Part shown: positions 11,361 through 22,528 of the stretch, piece after piece
How positions within the stretch are numbered: position 1 is the stretch's first letter
How the letters are laid out: each line of letters starts with the position of its first letter
Assembly (NCBI GenBank): GCA_936450465.1
Contig: OW388302.1
Span: 63,959,826-64,023,825, forward strand
Source: Gibbula magus
Taxonomy: Eukaryota > Mollusca > Gastropoda > Trochida > Trochidae
Direction of reading: 5' to 3'
DNA: 64,000 nt
The notes under the pieces: generated by a model
What the model was told of the DNA's origin: nothing
The model's database searches: none
What the model saw: the letters and a program-made list of their open reading frames with translations, nothing else
Translations under genes and position numbers: made by a program

Positions 11361-12427
11361 TACTTCAAGTGGAAAACCATGCGAATTATGCGAACAACAC
11401 TTTGCCTTACTTCAAGTGGAAAACCATGCGAATTATGCGAACAACCCTTTGCCTTACTTCAAGTGGAAACCATGCGAATTATGCGAACAACCCTTTGCCT
11501 TACTTCAAGTGGAAAACCATGCGAATTATGCGAACAACACTTTGCCTTACTTCAAGTGGAAAACCATGCGAATTATGCGAACAACCCTTTGCCTTACTTC
11601 AAGTGGAAACCATGCGAATTATGCGAACAACCCTTTGCCTTACTTCAAGTGGAAAACCATGAAAATTATGCGAACAACCCTAGCTTTGCCTTACTTCAAG
11701 TGGAAAACCATGCGAATTATGCGAACAACACTTTGGCTTACTTCAAGTGGAAAACCATGCGAATTATGCGAACAACACTTTGCCTTACTTCAAGTGAAAA
11801 ACCATGCGAATTATGCGAACAACCCTTTGCCTTACTTCAAGTGGAAACCATGCGAATTATGCGAACAACCCTTTGCCTTACTTCAAGTGGAAAACCATGA
11901 AAATTATGCGAACAACCCTTTGCCTTACTTCAAGTGGAAAACCATGCGAATTATGCGAACAACCCTTTGCCTTACTTCAAGTGGAAAACCATGAAAATTA
12001 TGCGAACAACCCTTTGCCTTACCTCAAGTGGAAAACCATGAAAATTATGCGAACAACCCTTTGCCTAACTTCAGGTGGAAAACCATGCGAATTATGCGAA
12101 CAACCCTTTGCCTTACTTCAATTGAAAAACCATGCGAATTATGCGAACAACCCTTTGCCTTACTTCAAGTGAAAAACCATGCGAATTATGCGAACAACCC
12201 ATTGCCTTACTTCAAGTGGAAAACCATGAAAATTATGCGAACAACCCTTTGCCTTATTTCAAGTGAAAAACCATGCGAATTATGCGAACAACCCTTTGCC
12301 TTACTTCAAGTGAAAAACCATGCGAATTATGCGAACAACCCTTTGCCTTACTTCAAGTGAAAAACCATGCGAATTATGCGAACAACCCTTTGCCTTACTT
12401 CAAGTGAAAAACCATGCGAATTATACA
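11361..12427. repeat. 47-bp satellite array, ~23 copies
   Basis: The unit contains ACTTCAAGTGG, AAAACCATGCG, AATTATGCGAACAAC and CCTTTGCCTT. Successive GCG landmarks at 11381 and 11428 give a period of 47, with some 46-bp units. Because 47 is not a multiple of three, frames rotate from unit to unit. The overlapping 100-190 residue frames here are repeat artefacts, not genes. Confidence 0.95.
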
Positions 12428-13085
12428 TACATCACATCGTCATAGTGAAATGAAAAACCACACGAATGATATATACATCCCATTGCCAAAGTTTAAGTAA
12501 ATAACAATGCGAATAATGGGTACACCCCCTTACCATATTTCAAGTGAAAAACATGACGAATTATGCATACTTCCCTTGGTCATAGATTAAGTGACAAAAG
12601 CATGCGAATTATGCATACTTCCCTTTGTCATAGATTAAGTGACAAAAGCATGCGAATTATGCATACTTCCCTTTGTCATAGATTAGGTGACAAAAGCATG
12701 CGAATTATGCATATTTCCCTTTGTCATAGATTAAGTGACAAAAGCATGCGAATTATGCATACTTCCCTTTGTCATAGATTAAGTGACAAAAGCATGCGAA
12801 TTATGCATACTTCCCCTTACCATATTTCAAGTGAAAAACATGACGAATTATGCATACTTCCCTTTGTCATAGATTAAGTGACAAAAGCATGCGAATAATG
12901 CATACTTCCACCTTGATATGCCTCAAGTGAAAAGAGATGAGAATTATGCGAAAACCCATGCGAATAATGCATACATCCCCTTACCATTGTTCAAGTGAAA
13001 ACCCATGCGAATGATGCGTATATCTCCTTACCATTGTTCAAGTGAAAAACCATGCGAATGATGCGTATATCTCCTATGCTTCAAG
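12428..13085. repeat. Related 48-bp satellite array, diverged family
   Basis: It follows the 47-bp array without a gap. The core unit contains GCATGCGAATTATGCATACT, TTGTCATAGATTAAGTGAC; CATGCG landmarks at 12601 and 12649 are 48 bp apart. It shares CATGCGAATTATGC and AAGTGA with the 47-bp unit, so the two are sister families. The right end decays into looser copies. Confidence 0.9.
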
Positions 13086-13753
13086 TAAAATCCTAACTTC
13101 TGCCCTCTACTTCCATGACCATTGTGGCACAACAATATCCTTTAAAGGAGGATTCTATTGGGATATTTTTGCGGAAACAAAATTTGAGAGAATATTCCCC
13201 TTTACACATATAGGTTTCTAATACATGACTAAAACGCATTCAAACTGAAATATATTTATGAAGTCAATACGATGATGACTTTAAATTTACATTTCACAAC
13301 AAGGACAAGCGAACATTTGTTGAACTATAAAAACATTAAGAACTGAAGCCATGCATCGGCGCAGCGAGTTGGAGGGAAATTAATTGGGTTTACGTGTTTT
13401 CATTTCACGTAATGCCAAGAAACCGATTTTGCGGATGCTGCCGATATATTGGTGATAGAACCTTCCCTTTAAAGCAAAAGATATCCAAAATTGACCTATT
13501 TTGTTTTCCGGTCAATTGGAATATTTTCTATCTAATAATAAAAAAAAAAGTCCTTACCAGAAATCATTTGCCCAATTCATTTGTTTAGAACTGATTCATT
13601 GCTCGTTTATCGAGTAATATTATGTTTCTAAACCTCCTTCTTTTGATAACTCTATGGCGAATATGGTTTATACTTTTCGCCAGAAACCATGGATTTAAAG
13701 AGCCATCAAGGATGTTAGTGTCTAAAATACAAAATTAGTTGTGGTAAATATAC
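13086..13753. other. No gene recognised
   Basis: AT-rich sequence between the satellite and the next element. Nothing supportable is seen. Confidence 0.45.
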
Positions 13754-14392
13754 AGCTGCTGAACAAAAGTGCGTTACATTCGCAAAAGACGTTACCTTTG
13801 TTTCTTTCTTTTCCAAAATAACTTATAAAATGTTCTTTTCTTTTCATAATTAGGTAGTCAAATCATTTAAATGCAATTGAAGTTTGGAAATTATTGATAC
13901 TATGCAGATCTTAAGTTACATTCTGATTGTATTGAAATTAATGCTACAGTTACATAGATGAATACTGCAAGTATCAACAGTCCGTCTTGGTGAGGTCATC
14001 CCTTTTTTACATATGAACTTTAAATTGTTTTCAAACATATAAACATTACATATATCTTCCACTCAAAAAAGTGATTTTGAATGACATATATACATTATTT
14101 AATCCATTATTAAATGTTGAGGCGAAGAAATTCAACTTTTAGTGAAAGTGGTACAGTGGATGGAAATAGGTAGAGGTTCAAAAGTAATGATCGAAATATA
14201 CATTGCAGGGTCACAGCTCATGGTATGAAAAAGATAATTTAAAATGTTCATGACACAGAATATTGTTGATGCATGAAGATCCTGCAAACCATTATGCACA
14301 ACTCACGGTGCTACAATACAACCATTTATAAACGTGTTATTTGTGTCTCCAGAGTCATGTAAACATAGCAATGTAACTTTTGTTCAGCAGCT
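13754..14392. mobile_element. MITE-like element with ~23-bp TIRs
   Basis: AGCTGCTGAACAAAAG(TGCG)TTACATT at 13754 is matched in inverse by AATGTAAC TTTTGTTCAGCAGCT ending at 14392. TA-rich flanks are present on both sides. The 640-bp interior is AT-rich and non-coding. The terminal structure points to a non-autonomous DNA transposon. Confidence 0.6.
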
Positions 14393-14415
14393 ATACTTAT
14401 AACTTCAAAAATATT

Positions 14416-14691
14416 TTATCTACAACATGACATGAGATAAATAATGTTCATATCACGACAATGTAATGAAATTTGGTTGCAAAGATAGGTTCCCCTTCGA
14501 GTATCTGACGTCATATAAACAGATTTCCCTTTTCTAGCCTTTACAAAGCTTGAAGGTACGTCTCTAGCGCAAGTCGTCAAAGAAACACACGTACTGCACG
14601 TGTTTCTTTTGGAAGTTAGGTTACCCTTGTCACACACTACTGAATGTGACGATTGGTTTATAAACACTGGTTCTAAATGTCCAAAGAACAT
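14416..14691 (-). pseudogene. Possible Penelope-like element fragment (linker plus start of GIY-YIG domain)
   Basis: The 91-residue frame has a Cys-rich linker (NTCSTC) and a short C-x4-H segment before NIIYLMSC. This resembles the region leading into the GIY motif of PLE endonucleases; the PLE at 26741 has KNVIYAILCPKC at the matching place. The frame ends right after this motif, so any element is truncated. Similarity was judged by eye and is modest. Confidence 0.35.
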
Positions 14692-14994
14692 ACAAATTAT
14701 TACCTGTTAAATGTACGTTTTTTTTTAGCTATGACCGGCAAATTATGACAAATATATTCTCATTGATTATAAAATTCAAGCCAAATACCTAGCTGGATAA
14801 TACATTTATTCCAATATCTGTAGAAAATACATAATTAAATAAAATTGTAAATAAATAACCGCCAAAAATTATATATTTCGATTTCATTCATTGCTCATAA
14901 ACTTTATTGTTTTAATGTGTCTTTGTATACGAAGTGTGACCTAGACCACAATGCTTTGCGCTTGAAAATAATAGACTTGATCAATATTTAGACT

Positions 14995-15301
14995 GGGGGC
15001 GGGATAGCGCAGTGGTTAGCGCGTTCGGCTTCGGATCAAGAGGTCCGGGGTTCGAATCCCGCCAGGGGCACGGCAACTTTGTCTGCAGTAGAGAACTGTT
15101 CTACACGCAGTAAGGTTTGGGTGCAATGCTACAGTGCATTTCAGCGTTGTACGTACCACCCATGGTTCGCTAGTTCCAGCCGATGCTCGCAGGTCTCACC
15201 GCAATGCATGGCGTTGCAGGCTTTCTCCCTGCCATAATACTAGCAGCCGCGATATAAGTGAAATACTCTTGAAAGCGGCTTTAAACCCCAACTCACCTCA
15301 C
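14995..15301 (+). mobile_element. tRNA-derived SINE
   Basis: It opens with GGGGGCGGGATAGCGCAGTGG, followed by the B box GGTTCGAATCC at about 15050 and the body AACTTTGTCTGCAGTAGAGA, and ends with AAAGCGGCTTTAAACCCCAACTC. Same family as 9002-9304. I see no clear target-site duplication. A short ACGTAC insertion lies in the body near 15147. Confidence 0.85.
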
Positions 15302-15550
15302 CTTTATAATTACTTACTGAAGCTATTCAGTAGATTACAGTTAAGTACGTAAGATCTCAAGAAATTAGTGTTCCATTTTTAATATTCGACCAATTCAGCT
15401 GCCCAGTTTTCGTGGACACCTATTAGTAAGTTTGACTCCAGAACTAGTTTTATTTTCTCAGTATGGATATTATACAGGGACGTATTGATGTGTGTTTGTG
15501 TTCATGTTATGTACGAAAATAAAGTCTTAGATGAACTCTCCGAATCATAT

Positions 15551-15685
15551 GTAACGAGCCTCCACTTTCATATCAAGTTGATGTCCCGAGTGAAATAAGT
15601 TTGCTTTGTCTCGAGCCATGGCGAGAGACAAACCAAAAATATTTCACGGGGGATATAATCTTGATATGAAAGGGGAACGAGTTAT
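15551..15685. mobile_element. Foldback (palindromic) element of ~135 bp
   Basis: The left arm ACTTTCATATCAAG...GTGAAAT...TTTGTCTCGAGCC pairs with the right arm GGCGAGAGACAAA...ATTTCAC...CTTGATATGAAAGG around a centre near CCATGG (about 15620). The terminal AACGAG and CTCGTT-like ends suggest a hairpin MITE. Confidence 0.55.
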
Positions 15686-16957
15686 GTATCCTATTTATTA
15701 CCAACTTGTATTTCCTACGATTGGTTGTGTTTTTAAATATATTTCTGTTGTCGCTTTAAAGGAACGGAACAGCGGAGTCATCAACCCTATCACAGCATCT
15801 AAGTTCACTATATTCCGACTTTAAATATTCACACTTTTGAAATCAAACGTTTACCATTTTTTAATTCGTGATGTTCGGTATCATGTATGGCTAAACCAGT
15901 TGCACTAGTCATGCTGAATGAAGCGTACGCGATATAAAATCTCCCAGCTCGAGGACCGGAGATTACGAGGTGGCCGTCCTTTGAATAACGTAATGTTATG
16001 GTGACCGCCATTCGCAAGTTTTTCATCCTCGAAATGTGTAAACATGTTAAAACAACCTCATTAAATGTAAGTTTTAGGTTAACATCACCGTTGAAATGCC
16101 TTTCCTTTCGGTAATGTTTGTCTTGTGATTGTGATTGTATACGCACACCTTGTTTTCATCGAGAGACTGAGAATAGCGTTTTGTTACAATGTCGTTCTCA
16201 ACGGTAATTATGAGAGGAAAAACTATGTATTTGTTAATAGTTTATCAAAATCAATCATTGTGGTGAGTACGAATTGACGAATTAACTGAAGAATGAGATA
16301 AATATCAATTTGAAGTGTTATCGTAAATTATTCATAATTTCACGAATGAATTCACCTTCGTTTTATGAATGAATAAAGTAGTTCAGGAAGTGTCAAAGTT
16401 CACCGCTAGCACATCAAAACCCTTGAATGTACTTGAATTACTGATTGTTATGAAAGCCTTTACGAAGTACCACGTGGGTAATAATATCAGTTAAACAACT
16501 CCAGTAAAAATTTAAATCAAAAGGTTCTACCGTTGACATTCTACGTAGTTTTCACGTGACAGTTAACTATTTTATTTGCAGTTTCTGATTGATACTATTT
16601 GTTTCTTTAGTCATTATTCTGTAAATTGTGCAAAGTAATAACGCAGAACATGGAAACATTTAAATTGTTCATGTTCACGAAATGTCAGAAACAAAGTATA
16701 TGATAGTTCCAACCCTTACACGTTGAGCATTTTACAAATGAAGTAAAGTTTGACATGTTCCAATTTGTTTGCTCTTGTGCATGCATGAACAGATCAAAAC
16801 ACATAAATAATGTATAATGTGCAAGTTAAACTTAAGATGGCTATGCTCTATGGTGTATCTGATATCATCAACACGAGATCCACTGTATATTGTGAGTAAA
16901 TAAGTAATATTGATATTCGATAACATGAATAGTCCCTCTATATTCCTACATGAACAA
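15686..16957. other. No gene recognised
   Basis: AT-rich sequence left of the 2.5-kb repeat. The 105- and 139-residue minus-strand frames at 15829-16146 and 16732-17151 have no recognisable domain, and the second runs into the duplicated segment. Neither is called. Confidence 0.45.
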
Positions 16958-19469
16958 CAATATTCCTTTACAAACGCGTAATAAGAGACACATGATAATT
17001 GTTTATTGATAGCAGTGAGTGTCTTTCCAGGGATGGTAACTGTAATCGAACACCTGCGCATCTTACATCGAACACCTGGGCATATTACATCGAACACCTG
17101 AGTATCAAGAGCCTTCCTTAGTCTGAGAGTCGAATAATACCCATAATGCAAAAACTCAAATTTCGTATTGTATTGTGTAACTCGTTTCGTCTACGTGCAG
17201 AAGGATTCATTATTCATACAAGGTTTTCGTTCTTGAGTATAAACACCTGGTATGATAAAAGTGTTCCGACATTCAAGCTAGTTTGAATTATTTAATTGTC
17301 AATTTTGTTCTTAAACCTTCATCACCATATTTTTTTCTTAGTGATGCGCTTTGAAATATGTCTTAACATAAAACTAATCGATGTTATGTGGAAGGAAATG
17401 TGTACATGTTCAAGCAAGCAGTGCGTATTTGCATATGTACATTTTGCTATATCAGCACATTTGATCGTTTCTTTGCCTGCACGGAACTTTAGCCCCAGAT
17501 CAGGTTCCGAATCATAACAATTCAGTTACAGCTATCTGCAAGGTCCCTTGATTCCATTAAAACATCCAGAGAAACACTTAGGGAGGCCATGTGCAGATTA
17601 CCATTGACCAATATTTAAAAAAACTTCAGCTTTGTTACCAGTCGCCGTCATTTAATAATCTTGTTGTCATTTAACAGCCTTATTTGAAAAATGTTAACAG
17701 TACATTATAACCAGCGGTCATTGCAAATATCTCTTTAGCTTAGATTAGCTTATGACTTGGGCCGTCGTCCGGCGTCCGTCGGGAGCAAATTTGTCACATT
17801 TTCGACTTATCCTCCAGTACCGCTGCACCCCCAAAGGTACCTTGCATCTAAGGGATCAAAGTTTGTTCATTTGGTCATCACCCCCTCATATGTCGGCTTG
17901 GCATGCGCAGGCATTGATAGTGAAAACTTATGTAGGCGTCGCAGGGGGTCCGCCCTAAAACCTTTAAACGATTTCTTCGAAAGAACCAGAAACGCTAGAA
18001 AGTTAAAATTGTGGGACTATGGTATTTGTTATATTGCCGGCGAGTTGTTAAGTAAATGTCAACACCTTACTCCACAAAATAGGGTCGGGAAAGCGATGCA
18101 ATTTTCATTTTAATGACTATGATAAATTGTCCACAGTAAACCTATTGATCTTTAATCATATCAGTATCAACCACGCCTAACTTCATGCATTAAGCACCCT
18201 AAATAAATGGGGGGAAATATATTATTTGCTGACTGTGAAATCCACTGGACGGTAATTAGAGTCCGTGATGTGCATATTATGTAAATGCATTGTTGAGGGC
18301 AGGTATCACCACTAGCTGGTAGTGGACACGAATACAAAGGGTTTTAGCTATTCAGCTATTCCTAAAGGATTTTTTACATCATTTTCTAACGATATAATAA
18401 TTGTTTTAGATCTACCTTAGATAATAATCCTGATGAGCTACAGAACCAGTGACTCTATCTATTTTTATCAAACATATACGCAGATGTCTAGGCTGCAAAT
18501 TGGACAAAATATAAACAAAGAAAATATAATGAATATCGCGTTCATATATCAATATCAAATTATCAATGGCTACATTTATTGTTATCCCCCGCCCAACGTA
18601 GTTGGCGGGGGATATTGAAATGAGCTCCGTCCGTCCGTCCGTCCGTTCGTTCGTTCGTCCGTTCGTCCGTCCGTCCCGATTTCGTTTCCGGAGCACAACT
18701 CGAAAACTGTTAAACCTAGCTCAATGAAACTTGGTGTGATGAACAATCACCATGTGTAGATGTGCCTTTTTGGGTTTTCAACTTTTCAAACTTTTCAAAC
18801 TATTTTTATTTTTTATTTTTGACCGTTTCCATGGAAACGCAACATAGAATTTTCGTCTCCGGAGCAGAACTTGAAAGTGAAACTTGGTATGTGCAACGGT
18901 CACCAAGTGGAGATGTGCCTTTTGAGGTTTTCAACTTCTTCAGATTTTTATTTTTACCCGTTTCCATGGAAACTTTACTTAGGATTTCGTTTCCCGAGCA
19001 GAACTCGAAAACTGTAAGACATAGCTCAACGAAACTGGGTGTGTGGAACAATCATCATGTGTAGATGTGCCTTTTGGGGTTTTCAACTTCTTCACAACTT
19101 TTAATTTGTTTAATTTTTACGATTTCCATGGATACATAACTTAATAATTCATTTCCGGAGCAGAACTCAAAAACTGCCCCATGGGTGTATTTTTAACTTA
19201 TCTGGCCTGAAAGGCCCAATGGGCTTATGGCATGGCTCGGTGTCCGGCGTCCGGCCGTCCATCGTTCCAGAACCACTTGGTCTAAGGAGCTGAAATTTTG
19301 TGTGCAAACTCCTTGGCTTGCTCACAACCCAAAAAACATATTTTCATCTTGATCATCAGCAAACGATAACCATCAGTTGCAATAAACCTTATATTGGGGA
19401 GGCTAAGGTTGTTTTGATATGTTACAAACCTTACAGGGAATGGCATCCCTGCCCTGTAGTCTGACAATT
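16958..19469. repeat. Left 2.5-kb direct repeat (copy A) flanking a LINE
   Basis: It starts CAATATTCCTTTACAAACGC and ends GTAGTCTGACAATT. It matches 22529-24995 along its whole length in the same orientation, with visible substitutions (about 15-20 in the first 1.3 kb) and a few indels. Contents include GTCCGGCGTCCGTCGGGAGC (17768), a CCCCCGCC/GGCGGGGG hairpin near 18590, GTCCGT/GTTCGT simple repeats at 18629-18675, and three AACTCGAAAACTG-type subrepeats. None looks coding; these resemble remnants of non-autonomous DNA elements. Confidence 0.9.
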
Positions 19470-19472
19470 CAT

Positions 19473-22400
19473 CCCCTCATCAGCTATTCCCGAGGAGGAA
19501 CACAATCCTCGTTGGAAATTTTCCAAGGCGGATTGGGGTACATTTTCTGCTCTATGCCGTGATCGTATTATATTTGATGAAATAGTTAATGCAACTGATC
19601 CTGTTGAGGCCTTTTCGAAAGGTCTCATTGATATAGCAACTGACACTATCCCTAAAACCTCGGCAAATCCACGCATTCACAAGCCATGGTTTAATGAAAG
19701 CTGTGATACTGCCATTAAGGCACGTAAAAAAACTGAACGCAAGCTCAGTAAACGACCTACAAGAATTAACTTAGATAACTGTCGCAAGGCTCGAGCTAAA
19801 GCTCGACGCACAGTCAACCAACAAAAACGCGAATCTTGGAGAGGCTATGTCTCTAAGATCAATTCCAGAACACCTATCAGCAAAGTCTGGAATATGATTA
19901 GTAGAATTAAAGGCAAAGGTTAAAAATCTACAATAAAACATCTTAAGGTCAATGATGACCTTCTCACATCAAAATCTGACATTGCCAATAAGTTGGCTGA
20001 AACAATCTCTAAAAATTCTTCATCAGCAAATTATGTCCCTGCTTTCCAAAAGTACCAAAAGGTACAGGAAAAACGACCACTTAATTTCAAATCTGACAAT
20101 GGAGAAGATTATAATGAACACTTCTCCTTGTCAGAGCTCAAAACTGCACTTTCTAAAGCTCATGATACAGCAACCGGCCCTGATGAAATCCATTATCAGC
20201 TTCTTAAACATTTACTGGAACCTTGCCTTGAGGTTCTACTTCATGTATTTAATCATATATGGGAAACAGGTGATTTTCCATCTTGTTGGCACAATGCTAC
20301 TATTGTGCCAATCCCAAAACCTGGAAAGGAACATACAGACCCTTCCAACTACCGTCCTATAGCCTTAACAAGTTGTGTATGTAAAACTATGGAACGGATG
20401 ATCAATGACCGTCTAGTTTGGTACTTGGAAACTAATAAATTACTTACTGATATTCAATGTGGTTTCCGCAAACAACGTAGTACCACTGATCATCTAGTTC
20501 GTTTAGAATCATTTATTCGTGATGCATTTATTAACAAACAACATGCTGTGTCTATCTTTTTCGATTTAGAAAAAGCTTACGACACTACATGGAAGCATGG
20601 CATCCTTAAAGATTTATTTGAATTTGGCTTGCGAGGTCGTATGCCTCATTTTATATCTAATTTTTTACATGACCGCCAATTTAAAGTACGTGTGGGTTCC
20701 ACCCTTTCTGATTTCTTTGATCAAGAAATGGGTGTCCCACAAGGTAGCATTTTATCTGTCACATTATTTAGCATTAAAATCAACAGCTTGGCTAAAGTCT
20801 TAAATAACCATACAGATGGTTCACTATTTGTGGACGATTTTGGAGTTTCCTGCAGAGGCAAAAATATGTCATCAATCGAGCGCCAATTGCAACTCTGCCT
20901 CAATAAAATCCATCAATGGTCGTTGGAAAACGGCTTCAAATTTTCCAAAGCTAAAACATCTTGTGTGCATTTTTGCAATATGCGCAAAATGCACAAAGAT
21001 CCAGAACTTTTTCTGGATAAAATTCCAATCAAAGTCGTTCCTGAGGCCAAGTTTCTTGGTCTTACTTTTGACAGCAAATTATCATTTATCCCTCATATTA
21101 AAAACCTAAAAGCTAAATGCTTAAAGGCATTAGACCTTTTAAAGGTCGTTTCAAATAATAAATGGGGTGGAGATGAAGAAATTCTTCTTCATCTCTATCG
21201 ATCACTCATCCGCTCCAAACTGGATTATGGATCCATAATATATGGATCTGCCCGCCCCTCATATATCAAAATGCTAAATACAATCCACCACCAGGGTCTC
21301 AGACTTTGTCTTGGGGCCTTCAGGACTTCACCTGTTGAAAGCCTTTACGTTGAAGCTGATGAACCATCTCTTGAAGATCGGCGCATCAAGCTAGCACTTC
21401 AATATATAACCAAATTAAAATCAAACCCTTCAAATCCTGCATACAACTGCGTATTCAATCCTGAATACCAGCAGTTGTATAACTCAAAACCCAAAGCAAT
21501 TCCACCACTCGGTATCAGACTTCAACAACATGTTGAAGATTCTGATATCGACCTCTCAACAATAGCAGAGCACGGTTTGCTTGCCACTCCGCCATGGCAG
21601 GTGGTCAGGCCCCGTGTCAACCTCTCTTTATCTACTCATAAAAAAGCAAATACAGACCAATTAGTATTTCAACAGGCATTTTTTGAACTACGTGATTTTT
21701 TTGCAGATTATAAACCAATTTACACTGACGGTTCTAAGGATGGACTCACAGTTGCAGCGGCAACTGTGACACCTTCAACAACATATGCTTCAAGGCTGCA
21801 TGATGGCAGCAGCATCTTTACTGCCGAAGCTAAGGCCATCCTTAAGGCCGTCCATCACATTAAAAATTCAACTCCAAATAATGACATCATCTTTTCTGAT
21901 TCACTTTCTTGCCTACAAGCAATTAAAAACTGTAAGAGTGATCACCCAATTATCAGGGATATTTTATTACTTCATAATTCTTGTCTCCAATGCGACATCG
22001 TCTTCTGCTGGCTTCCTAGCCATATGGGTATAAGAGGTAATAACAAAGCTGACTCAGCTGCTAAATCAGCATTAAACCTCAAACATATTTCTCCTACCAA
22101 AGTTCCATATACGGATTCCAAACCTGCTATTAAATCTTACATTAAACAACATTGGAAGTCCCAATGGGACCAACAACACCATAACAAACTTCACACTATT
22201 CAACCTCATTTAGGTTACAAATCTCTATCCTCTTTTACCCGGCAGGAAGCTTGTGTCCTACGACGATGTCGTATTGGACACTCTCATCTTACTCACTCAT
22301 ATCTTTTAAAGGGGGAAGATCCCCCAGTATGTATACCCTGTCAGTGACCTCTCACAATCAAACACATTCTATGTGAGTGTTGGGACACTGCACATATCAG

Positions 22401-22528
22401 GGAAACTTTTTATCCTTCTATTTCAATCAATCAAGTTTTTACTCATTTCGGTGAGCATCGTGTTTTAGATTTTTTGAAGGCAATACTGCCGAAGCGGCGT
22501 TAAACAATAACTCACTCACTCACTCACT
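19473..22528 (+). mobile_element. 5'-truncated I/Nimb-type LINE (copy 1) between the 2.5-kb repeats
   Basis: Homology to the full-length element at 32100-37985 starts at CCTCATCAGCTATTCC (equal to about 34754) and runs to the (ACTC)n tail at 22528. A deletion near 22485 removes the end of ORF2 and most of the 3' UTR. ORF2 is broken by TAA at 19921-19923 and TGA at 22345-22347; both are sense codons in the other copy. The 5' UTR, ORF1 and most of the endonuclease are missing, as expected for incomplete reverse transcription. Confidence 0.9.
19993..22347 (+). pseudogene. LINE ORF2 fragment: reverse transcriptase plus RNase H (copy 1)
   Basis: This 784-residue open stretch belongs to a longer broken ORF2. 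The RT domain shows SNYRPIALTS, FFDLEKAYDTTW, GVPQGS and the catalytic FVDD box (F instead of the usual Y/F-A-DD). An RNase H domain follows with YTDGSKDG, AEAKAIL, FSDSLS and SHMGIRGNNKAD. An RT plus RNase H order with a CCHC ORF1 in the sister copy fits the I/Nimb (I superfamily) LINEs. The in-frame Met is not the natural start: the same frame continues upstream across the TAA at 19921. The closing TGA replaces a Cys codon; a Cys/His tail continues downstream in the same frame. Confidence 0.88.

Noticed and set aside
11369..12877. Overlapping 97-192 residue plus-strand frames
   Set aside because: They are translations of the 47/48-bp satellites; the 47-bp period rotates through all three frames with the same peptides.
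14995..15070. Functional tRNA gene at the heads of the SINEs
   Set aside because: The same head recurs at 9304 and 29162 attached to the same body and (ACTC)n tail, so it is a SINE promoter region.
17757..18113. 118-residue frame repeated at 23328-23684
   Set aside because: It occurs only within the 2.5-kb repeats, starts in a GTCCGGCGTCCGTC element and has no domain. Conservation between the copies reflects recent duplication.
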